Source: Armillaria gallica
Lineage: Eukaryota; Basidiomycota; Agaricomycetes; Agaricales; Physalacriaceae
Direction: 5' to 3'
Length of the DNA stretch: 64,000 bases
Assembly (NCBI GenBank): GCA_037576215.1
Contig: JBANDB010000021.1
Coordinates: 1-64,000, forward strand
Below the pieces are notes generated by a model. The model saw only the letters and a program-made list of their open reading frames with translations. It was not told the DNA's origin and made no database searches. Below, in pieces: positions 32,881 through 42,577 of the stretch (positions are counted from its first letter, which is position 1; each line of letters opens with the position of its first letter). Position numbers and translations under genes: made by a program.

Positions 32881-34490
32881 AGTGTACATGCAAGAGCAAA
32901 GGGTGAAGTTGGCTCTACGCCTGAACGCCCCGAAGGAATTCCGCAATGGCTTCCTACAATAAAAGTTATGACTGCGAACTACGACATCGGTGCCCAAATC
33001 TTTTTAAAAAAGATGTGCTGAAGAGTTTCAGACATTGAGCTGCCGTCCCGATCCCTCGGCGCAGGGCTTCTTCGTTTCCTGCTTTCTGATTACATTTTCT
33101 GTTCCCATTCACTCCTTGTTACTGCGGATTTAGGCTTTCTCGGGTCTCAGTAAGCCCTTTGTTCTGTGTCATGTTGGTTTTTATCATAGATCCAAGCCGA
33201 TAAAGAAGTTCAGAATTAGTCACAAAGGAATAAGTATACCCAATCCAGCGTGTGTCGAATGGCCGATTTTCGCCCTTTACTCTGTCTAGAGTAGAGTCAT
33301 GTATAGCGTAAATCAGATAGGAGAATCCGGTTGCTCTACTATGGTAAGAGTACATATAGACGTTTGCAGACGACTCGAGGTTTAGTGATCCTGAAGTAGT
33401 GACCCCAGGTTTCCGCGAGCTCAGCTTATAAAGACTGTTGTCGAGAACCCCAGCGAAAGTGGCGCCCTGGCATGAAGAGGAGGAACAGTGGTCGCGTCCG
33501 TAGCTAGAGTAGAGTGCAAGCGCGTCCCAGTCCGGACGAGTCGGACCGTATGTTTGCCATCACATCGAAACTCCGTGGACACCCGAGGTCCACCACTTGA
33601 CTTGACATGTACAGTTGCCAATAGATATTCTAGCCACAAAAGATATATGCCAGTTGACGGCCTCGCTCAAACCACAGTCTCATCAAAAAAGGATAGAAAT
33701 ACATATAGGTGAACCCGTAAGAACAAATATACAGAATGGCAGATATCTTCATATGATTACTGTCTCCTGCGAAACCACGAATAATAGTTCTCGCTCTGTT
33801 TCAGACCACCAAGAGCATTCAGCCAGTCCATTCGCGACCAGTCTTGTCCTCTTCGCGAGCCACGCGAATCGTTGGTTTTTAGGTCTAGTCGATAACTAGG
33901 GGCAAGCTACAGGAACCACTCCAGCTTAGGGTTCGTAGCCGCGCGGCATTTCTTGCCGTCCAAAAATGCTCCAACAACTCAGAAGCGCTCTAATCAGCAA
34001 TCTGTTTCCTGTTCTGTTGCCATTCAGGAGCATAACCTGGAAGAATAGAAAGGCCCGGTTCCGACGAGGGGATACTAAAAAGGTTAGTGGAAGTTATTGC
34101 AGACACTCACCTGAAGTGCGTTTGCAATTTTTGCCCTCTTCCTAGGTAGTAGTTGCTGTCCAAGTCTGGCCAGTCTCATTAAAAGGATCGAAATCGAAAT
34201 CGAATTAATCCGTTCCATTGGTCACGCTAAATACACAACATGAATGCTCAGAATAATGTATTGCCGGTGTATCTAATGAAATGCATGTAGTGTGTACAAA
34301 ATGCAGAGGGTTCTCGTGGATAAAATAGTATAGAATGCGCGCTTATGTCTACACACAGAGAAGAAAATGCTTATGCTTATGTCGTGGTTGCACCGTCTCA
34401 TCAACCTTACGTTTTGAACCTGTGAGTTCGGACTCATGACATTATTCACCTATGAAAGGCTTCCTTGGTTACTCCGCTCGTCGTTAAATC
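32881..34490. other. Gene-poor stretch
   Basis: Contains one short member of repeat family R4 at about 33375-33480. No gene recognised. Several short frames have no supporting features. Confidence 0.4.
33375..33480 (-). repeat. Dispersed repeat R4 fragment
   Basis: On the minus strand reads CCAGGGCGCCACTTTCGCTGGGG...ACTTCAGG, matching the core of the R2 unit (about 30285-30370 and 38880-38975). It also occurs at 50970-51075, 55250-55360 and 61685-61780. Confidence 0.55.
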
Positions 34491-34495
34491 GGACG

Positions 34496-35850
34496 TCATA
34501 AGCAAGAATCGGCTCTCGGTAAGCGCTCTGCTTGACATTGGGCATTATCTGGTTCTGCTTTATCTTCTTTCGCGGTTGCACCGGCACCGACCGGCGTACA
34601 TGTGTTGGAAACGACACCAGCTTTGAGTAAAGACGACAGAAGGCCGGCGTAGTTGGCAGGAGCTACGTTCGGATCGGTTACAGGCGTCAAAGTCGACGGC
34701 ACGGACAGAATAGAAGGCTTAGACTCTATAGCGTCTAAGGGTGGTGGCGGCGGCAGCGGCGTCGACGGAGGGTGTGATTGGCTGGGAGCAGATAAGCTGG
34801 TTTGGACTGGTCACTGGGCAAGGATTTGCTGCAGCTCTTGCTGAGAAACGCCAGTTTCAACAAGCTTCCGAAGCTGTTAACGACGATGAGCACCAATTCG
34901 GAAAAGACTGACATGCAACTTACTTGCTGAAGAACACTTATATGTTGTTGATTGATAAGGTCGTAAGGATTTGCTTGCCGCGCACGCTCTTTCTGACCAA
35001 GAATGAATTCCAGTTCGCTCAAGACTGGCGACTTCGTTATCTGCGTCGAACCACGGAAGCTGGTAGACTGAATCGCTGCTTTAGTCTTATGAAGTTTGCG
35101 CTTGGCATGGAAACGTACGCTGCTGCTTGTTGTTCCATCGTCCCATATTCCGCGCTGTATTGACACTTGAGAAGATACGCCAAACAGTTCCTTGCTGGAG
35201 GGTGATCCGGTTCGCGAGGTGAGGACGAGCTCTTCCATCTTGCTACGAGTTGGTGGATCAACTTCAGCATAAGTCTCTAGCAACAGTGGAACAACAAAGG
35301 CGGCAAAGTGGCGAGCGTAAGGATCATATATATTCTTGGAGATCATATCGAGGAGATAGAAGGCCGGGAGCTTCATCGATATCCACGGAGGCACCTGAAT
35401 GATTAGTCAGCTATCCGCAGAATGCGAAAACAAGAATTTGTGACAAATTTAAAGATCTAGATGGCCAAGATATCGAGCGATATCGCCTATCGACAGTCTT
35501 ATGTGGTGTTGTACTCAATAAAATGCAACCAAACTACATATACATGACAGCGACACCGCACATATTGTAGACGAACAACCATGAGGTATCAGTCAAACAG
35601 TGGCGAGTGGCAGCTGACGATAACGACGAGGAAAGGAAGACTCACCCTGCGAATGTGGTTCTCGAGACATTGGGCGACAATATCTGCAAAACGGGTGTAC
35701 CCGTGGGCGAGCCCTGGATGATAGGGCGAGAAGTGACGGAGAGTTCAGCAAGACGATTTGTGAATTTTGCAGAAAGAGGCTGGGTCAATATGGTGAACTG
35801 GTGCTAGAGGAAATGGCGAAGGATACGGATAGGCTAATCCACCGTACCTA
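34496..35850 (-). pseudogene. Decayed PCF11-like mRNA cleavage/polyadenylation factor
   Basis: The minus strand carries most of the N-terminal half of a Pcf11 homologue, which binds the RNA polymerase II C-terminal domain through its CID. Pieces in order: FTNRLAELSVTSRPII, then in another frame FADIVAQCLENHIRR (about 35650-35700), a GTGAGT donor, and the long frame from 35394 with PPWISMKLPAFYLLD, DPYARHFAAFVVPL, SKELFGV and LGQKERARQANPYD. After an intron (34923-34874) comes LRKLVETGVSQQELQQILAQ and an in-frame TGA at 34811-34813. The frame then continues to LLKAGVVSNTCTPVGAGATAKED. Two frame changes in the CID, the stop, an overlong first intron (about 250 nt) and a missing C-terminal half show that this is a pseudogene. 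A functional gene must exist elsewhere, since Pcf11 is essential in yeast. Confidence 0.85.
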
Positions 35851-37560
35851 GGGAGCGGAGGAGAAAACCAGGAAGCAGAATAGGCAGGCTGGGTGCAGTA
35901 ACTCTGCTGGTAGAGCGACTCTCGCCCATAATGCGATAAAGAGTAAAAAGACTTGAAGTAAAGAAATACCGTCTCTTACACCCACTGCCACGGATAGCGA
36001 CGAACGATGATCAAAATGTTGGTTCGGCACAAGAAGTCGGCTATGATAGACTAAGGTTGAGAACCATAGGCACTGTATGTATACGACAGGCTGTGGAACG
36101 TGGAAATCGATAGCGTATCAGTCATACTAAAAATGGGTATGCCAGAGCACCTGTAGTAGCGTTGAAGTGTCGGATCAATATTTGTCAGGTGGGCTTCCTC
36201 GACGACGAAGCCGATGAGTACATCACAGGCCAGCGTGGACAAAATGAGCGTAAGGAATGTCGTGTTTGGGAGCGGCGCGAAGCGTCGCTATGTCGTATCT
36301 TGATACGAGCCTTGCTGTCATAAGACTCCCGGAGCTTTCGAGAGCAGAGATGTATACGAACAACGTCCTAAACATAATCGCCTAAACCGAACCGGGAAGA
36401 GGACACGATACAGCATTCGTTTCATTATAATCGATGCATCTTTTTCCAGGAGGTCGTCGCATTACGGTGGGATCTATGCCTGAGTCGGAGGACCTGCGAA
36501 GAAATGAACACCATCTCCTACAACACCATAGGTAAAAGCTCACCATCCATAAGAATATTGATAAATATTACATTTAGCGGATTGCTCAGCCCCTGAACGT
36601 GCGTCAGGGCGGCCGCAGCTGTGCTCAGCTGTACCAAACGAAAGGAGGCCTTGCACCATATGGAACATTGACGTGCCTGGTCACACCAGTTAGAAGAAAT
36701 AAACCACGAAAAAAGGAACGACTCACCCTACTCAACAGCAGGAAAGATCGCACTACAATTGTCATCCACCAATATGAAGCCCGCCGCCTCCTTTGCTACG
36801 TCAATCTCTTTCTCCCCGTTGAAACGCTAATATCCACCAATTGCAATGCAGAAAGATTGTCATCTCATGTCTCGGTGTCCCCCTCGCAAAGACACTCCAC
36901 ATGTCCCACCCGCTCCATCAACATCACGACGCTCGTCCTATCGATAGCAGCGCCCGTCACTGCACACCTGCTCTGAGAACCGACTATTCAGACCCAGTTT
37001 GCGTGCTATTGAGTTTCCTTGACGCCGCCTGCTGTTGGAAGTGCAGACGGCGTCGTTTACGCCTTTTCGAGGGGGTCAAGCATAGCTTAGAAACCTGCCA
37101 AAGAATGAGTGCTTGTTCATTCATCATAGGACGGTCGTGTCGGAGTGCTTGTGTCGACCCCATTGACTAGTTTTCTTGCATTAGGCGATAAGTGGGAGGT
37201 GCAGCTGCCGATGACAAGATTCAGAAGGGTCTTGAGTTCAATATCTATGGAGCGTACCTCAGTTACTGTTTAATGGCGTCCCATTGTCCTGGGTAGAGGC
37301 AGAGGGCATGGAACGAAGTCTCGGCGCCACGGAAAAGAAGACGGAAGTCCGTTTGACTAGTCGTCGTAGCTTCTGAACTTGGGGTAATAAATGCCGTTCA
37401 TTGTGTTGATAATAGAAATTTATTAATTGTGTTGGTAACATTGTCGACAAAGAAACGTGGACGCAGCATTGTGGACCAGCCACAGCAAACAATGTATCGC
37501 ATAAACCATTTGTCTACCGGTCTAGTATTTAAGGGCCTTAGCTACAGAACGTCAGAGAGA
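35851..37560. other. Gene-poor stretch, nothing identified
   Basis: Only short frames without domains. The sequence at 36599-37170 has two overlapping plus-strand frames of 110-125 codons, both of unnatural composition. Confidence 0.4.
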
Positions 37561-37579
37561 ATTCATCACCCCAGCTGAG

Positions 37580-38281
37580 ATGAATTTGCACATACCCAGA
37601 ACCAACCCGGCTTCCTTACTCCTCTCACACAGAGTCTATCGTGAGGTCTTCCCCCGACAATCTGTCGATGACAGTCGTTCTGGAGGAGGATTAATCCTAG
37701 AATATCGCTCCGCCGAGAATCAAGTGCTCGAATATATATATATCCACAACGACCCGGCCGCCATGGAGCCGCCTGTTGTTCCACGGCCATTTGGATCAAC
37801 GCGCGACTCTGAAGCCCTCGCGAATGTACAGTTGCACCATGATCCCTGGGTACGGCTATCTCTTCTCTTCTCATAATCTGCACTCATCACCAAGCAGACG
37901 CCTCCCTTACCGTCCGAGACGGCGTTATACAGGGTATTTCCCTTCACGCCCGCCCTCCAGATATGAGTCTGGAAGCCAAACGTCTCGCAACCTCCGCTGC
38001 GTCTGTATGGGCTTGATATCGTGGACGAAGATGGCAACCCTCAACATGTTGGAGGAGACGCCAAAGTGGTCAGTAGTACAAGGGGATTTCCATGGCCGGA
38101 GACTGAGGGCAAGATTGTGGCTGCCCTCGATGATAATGGACTTCCTCCACAATCACCCGAGAGATTCAGGATTTATGGGGACGTGCCATATGACTTCTAT
38201 CATCAAGGACGTTTCGTTAGATCGTATACATTTCCGTTTGACTTGCTGTACCCGAGCTACTGCCGTGCAGAAGAAGTGTAG
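37580..38281 (+). pseudogene. Broken copy X2 of an unidentified gene family
   Basis: The most complete copy. Exon 1 runs 37580-37851 (MNLHIPRT, GGGLILEYRS, DPAAM, LANVQ, DPW), followed by a short intron (GTACGG to AAGCAG, about 48 nt). Exon 2 then reads PPLPSETALYRVFPF, a TGA at 37964-37966, WKPNVSQPP, LYGLDIVDEDGNPQHVGG, RFRIYGDVPYDFYHQGRF and a stop at 38281. Without the TGA it would be about 217 aa. At that codon X1 has arginine; TGA differs from the arginine codon CGA by one C-to-T change. A stop-codon readthrough or an unrecognised splice would rescue it, so the pseudogene call is probable, not certain. Family unknown. Confidence 0.65.
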
Positions 38282-38499
38282 CCGTAGTGAATGAATTATC
38301 GCATGGCTGTGTCGGCCGACACATAGTGGTCATTTCAGGTGTGATGCGGTGATTTCCGTAGACGTGTGAGACAAATTTAACTGCGGTACGACTTGGGCCC
38401 CATGTTTGACAGTAGAAGTTGTAGAGACGGCGCTATGATTTCAACGTTTACTACCTGTATAAATCAAGTGAGCAAGTCAGAGCAATAAATGGAAGCCGT

Positions 38500-39845
38500 G
38501 GGCACATTAATTCAGACACAAATTCTTACCTGCCCGACCCAAAAATCTGCATCGCAAATACGGCTTCTCATGGAGTTCTTTCCTTGTCGGAAGCGGAGAG
38601 GCGCGTTCTACCAGTGAAAACATTGACAGCCCAGCCACGAGACAAGAAACTAGACAGTGGCGTAGAAATATTTACGATGGCCGCCGTGTACACAGCGGAA
38701 TAAATCCTGTGATACAGACAAGGGAATACTGCCGTCGTGAAACAACGGGTAAAGCAAAGGACGACAGTCGCGGGCCGGCCTGGCCTATACAGTCGCATCC
38801 CCCGATGTACTTGTTTGAATCAGAAGGTCATCGGGGTTTAAAATGTTGTGTTCATGACTGTTGACTTCGAAGCTGTCGGACGTCTGCCCAATCCCTTGCC
38901 AGGGCTTCGCTTTGGCTGGGATTGGTCGTCTTTTCAATTCGCGGATAATCTGAGGTGTCTACTTCAGAACCGCTCGAATTCTTGCCACTTTGCGCTTACG
39001 GACGGTCCATTACTATTCCTTACTCGTAGCCATGTCGTACAAATCAACGGTACGTCTAATATCGATTCACCGACGCAGTAAACTGAAGCAACGTTTACAG
39101 AAGCCACCTTGACTCGAACCAATAAAATACCACAGACTTGATTCTGTTGGTTCCGGTCTCTGGATCTTGTATTCTCTCTTCGGACGAGAACTGGCAACGG
39201 TTTGTGAGGTAAGTACTGACTCTCTACGGAAGAATATGTAGCTGAACTGTCAATTCAGTGTAAAGGAATCAATCCGCCCTGGGGCATGTTGAGATACTCG
39301 CCAGGATGTAACTCGCTATTTCCACGGCGGTACTGTCTGCCGCAGTGTCTTGTAACTCGCAGAGCGGGTGTAATTTTCGCGGAAACGTAAAGAATAGGAA
39401 CTTGCATGAAATTCTGTGGCGGCAATCGCTGAAACAGGACGTCTTCAAAGAGGACAGCAAATCTTCGACAGCTGCGCGTCCATTCAAGTATATATCTGCT
39501 TGTAAGTGTTGAATTTGCGACCCCGCTTTTGCACTACAATCAACAAGCTCGTCAATTATCTGCGGATATCCTGACTCACCACATACTTCAGATGTTTGAT
39601 TGCGCCATCTCCAAATACCGATCTTTTAATGCATTTCATTATTCGCGTTTCGCAGAACTATGATATATCTGCTCTTCTTCTACACAATAGTTATGGTACT
39701 GCCGCGGAGCTGTCCGTTTCAGGATGTGAAACAAGGAGATGTGCAATATTTTTTTTGTCTACTTCCGGCAATTCGGGACGTCAACCCGACATCTGAATTC
39801 GGCACCCGGCACAATCATCCTGATTGTCCCTTGTCGCCTTAAAGC
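38500..39845 (-). repeat. Inverted-repeat arm 2 (R2 unit)
   Basis: Inverted counterpart of 29450-30645. The splice-donor-like CAGGTAAGAATTTGTGTCTGAATT is at about 38535 on the minus strand, and the frame shared with arm 1 is at 38848-39081 on the plus strand. It ends in the block ACATCTGAATTCGGCACCCG near 39790, which also recurs near 55910. Confidence 0.88.
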
Positions 39846-40750
39846 GTTGTATATATGCAATCTACTATCGTCATCTCCTTAGTGCCCCCGTAATATTTCT
39901 GCCCCGTGTCCCTCTTTGCACCCTTACCAGAGATATTCTACCCTTCGGGAACCATACTGGTGGGTTGATTCCTACATAACCATTACTGATGATGGATCCG
40001 GAGCGGAGGACGAGTCCGCACGTTTACCTCGATGTCGTTCTGACTCTTCTTCAGACGACGCACGTCGTGAGGTGCGAGTCCCGGTGCCGACGTGATACTC
40101 CACCTAAAGCATGAGCCGCGGTTGGCATCTAAAGACGCAACCAAGCAAGCTGCCGCGCCGCATGGCTAGACCTTTAGGTGAGCAATAAGTCGATATTGTT
40201 TTTGAAGCTTGGCAACTCTGATGCTGAAAATCAAGTGCGCTGCATGCGGCCGATTGTCGACTGAGGACTCTTTGCTTACTATATACGTGTCCTTTTCGTG
40301 GATACGTAGATACATGTTGCATTACTATCTATCTGAATGTCATTTTTGTGCGTTTCCTTTGCTACGTTTACCCATTAATGACTCCATCCTTGCCAACCGT
40401 CGTACCCACGACTGGTCTCTATACGTAACGTCTACTACCACCCGCCCGTCTAGCTCTGCTAGATTTTTCAAGAGACCAACAATATTTTGATGCCCCGTCA
40501 CGCCTCTCAGTCATCCCACTCCGGTCCGCCACTAATCTCTTATCTTATCGTATCCGCCAAACCTCACGTGATATCTACCTTGACGCGCGCCAACGGGCCT
40601 GAATAGGCGCTCATTACCGTAACCGGTAACCCTCCGGGACGCGTATAAACACCGGAGCCCGGTCCGGATGAGCTCTCAAGCATTCAGCTTCCTAATATTC
40701 GTACGTCTCTCTCTCTCTGGCGCGCCGCTACTGACACCATTTTTTAAGCA
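39846..40750. other. Intergenic; promoter side of the 40754 pseudogene
   Basis: Up to about 40600 nothing is identified. From 40610 the sequence GTATAAACACCGGAGCCCGG and a CTCTCTCTCTCTC run (about 40708-40720) match the upstream region of the 59903 copy, so the promoter was duplicated with the gene. Confidence 0.5.
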
Positions 40751-40753
40751 ATC

Positions 40754-41181
40754 ATGTCCACCCTTTTCATCGTCGTAGCGCAAAGTGAACTCGTCCACTG
40801 GGATGCCTCCGCCTCGCTGAGGTTCGGGCCTGCCTGATCGGCCTCCAGTCGACATTGAGACGCGTTCTCGGGACTCGTAATGGTATCGTGGCTGTCAGGT
40901 ACGTCTATCACTTTTCTTCACCTCTTTCAGGCTGAATTGTTCCGGGAAGATCGCTTCAAAATCACGGCCGCAATCCTCACAAGAGTCTCAAGTTATACGG
41001 CATGGATAGAATTTTGTTGGGTTCGATTCACTTCGACCAGTCCCACCGACGGGACGCGTGGCTCCCCTGTCAATCTATCGAGGTGTCTCTCAATCGGTTT
41101 CGTCTTGCGTTGGGCCGCCGTCTCTCGGCCAGGGTGTACTACAACCAGGACGATCACGTTGATTTTAATGATGAATTGTGA
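40754..41181 (+). pseudogene. Broken copy Y1 of an unidentified gene family
   Basis: Begins MSTLFIVVAQSELVHWDAS. Alignment to copy Y2 (59518-59903, minus) shows one base missing near 40812. Beyond it the frame reads CLIGLQSTLRRVLG and GIVAVR, a GTACGT donor, and an exon with HGRNPHKSLKLYGMDRILLG, DAWLPCQSIEVSLN, and VYYNQDDHVDFNDEL up to a GTGAGT donor or the TGA at 41179. Differences between Y1 and Y2 concentrate at third codon positions, so both come from a constrained gene. Further 3' exons may exist but were not found. No known domain recognised. Confidence 0.65.
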
Positions 41182-41815
41182 GTATCCCTTTCCCCTTCAA
41201 AGATGGGTTGGTTTTTTTGACTGCGTATCGTTCAAAGTGAACTTCGCCACGTAGGGCACTGATGAAAAGAACGCGTACATCGAGCATGTATATCATATAT
41301 GTTACTTACTTATGACTCTGAAAAATATGGGGGTTGAAAACTAGCTGCTACGCGAGGCAAGGGGTCTCTTATATCAACTGATTCTATACTGTTAGTCGGT
41401 CCTACGCTACCATGTATATTAACAACATTACTATAGCTCCAATAAATCTGGTTTAATGTGTCGATCTTTGCGGTACCCCCTTCCGTTGTACCCGTTCCTT
41501 GGACCTCTTCCCTCTCCCTCCAACGTCCCTGTCTCTCGTATCCACTCCCTAGTCAGCGTCACATTCATTTGCAACCTTCCCTGATGCTGAGTTCACCTTC
41601 GTATTAGTTTCGAGACTTGGAAAAAATCTGGGGTAAAACGGGAAGAATTGCGACTCCTAACTGCAAACGCGTCGAGATCGACACTTCTGATTGATCAACA
41701 ATAGACCGAGCTTTTCCGTCGCTATTTTCAATATACTCAAGACGCATCCATTTCAATTTCTGATCAGCCATTTAGCATGCACATGAGAGAGCTTCCATTG
41801 CTACGAAAATATGTG
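41182..41815. other. Intergenic, nothing identified
   Basis: AT-rich in places. No gene or repeat recognised. Confidence 0.35.
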
Positions 41816-42085
41816 CTACTTCGTTCTAGTATCGTAATGAAGCCTACTGCAGTAAGTCGGGTGGGAAAGTGTAGGACTTAACGACAAGTCCTGCATGATA
41901 GAAATCATATGGAAGGCTCCATAGACCCCGAACCTGTCTGGAAATTGCCCAATATCACCGATGGTATGTACGGGATCACCCTCAATCTCAGGTCCCAGAA
42001 AGTGTCTTTTTCCAGTAACCACTTCACCGCTGCCTCCGATGCGCTGAGGACAGCCATCAGCATCTACAAAGTCGAGCCCACACTC
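41816..42085 (-). pseudogene. Fragment X3 of the X gene family
   Basis: On the minus strand the frame reads GLDFVDADGCPQRIGG, then GDIGQFPDRFGVYGAFH and TYCSR, matching the 3' half of X2. The 5' half is absent. Conserved pairs such as DGxPQ, GG, RFxxYG and YC fix the alignment. Confidence 0.6.
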
Positions 42086-42400
42086 ACAATAACTTTTGCT
42101 TTTTCCTCATCATTGTGCCGCACCCATGGACGGCCCACCTGTTAACGTCCTGTCGGTTGGAAGCCTTTCCAAAATAAGGGGAATTTTCTCAGGTGACGAA
42201 ATTAAGCCAATCCAGCTTAGCTACATTTCTCCAGTCACGACGTCTTCTGCAAATCTGCAAATACGAGTTCTCTGGTCAGAGCCATCAACTCTTCAGAGCT
42301 CGTCTCAATGGTTTCCTGAAGATAGCGACATTACCCATTTCTACATCGACCTCGTATCGTTAGTTGAATATTTTCCTGTAGAGTACTGTCTGTAAGTATT

Positions 42401-42541
42401 GATACCGGACCCTCCATATTAGCTTAAGTCGTAGGAGGACTACATCAGTCAACCATTTCAACGTCTTTCCCAATGATACCAGACCTCCATATCGGCATAC
42501 GTGTGGTAGGAAGACTGCCATTAGTGAACCATTTCACAGAG
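42401..42541 (+). repeat. Two-copy direct repeat beyond the transposase 3' end
   Basis: Two diverged units of about 65 bp start at 42399 and 42475 (ATACCGGACCCTCCATATTAGC and ATACCAGACCTCCATATCGGC) and both end in AACCATTTCA. Being just outside the transposase gene, they may be subterminal repeats of the element. Confidence 0.6.
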
Positions 42542-42577
42542 TAACGGCCATATCTGATCATGAGATATAACGGGTGG

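Noticed and set aside
36599..37170. Two overlapping plus-strand frames of about 110-125 codons
   Set aside because: No start context, no domain, composition typical of chance frames.
37852..37975. One long intron in X2 that would skip the TGA
   Set aside because: The skipped stretch (PPLPS...FPF) differs from X1 mainly at third codon positions, which marks it as coding, so the stop is more likely a lesion.
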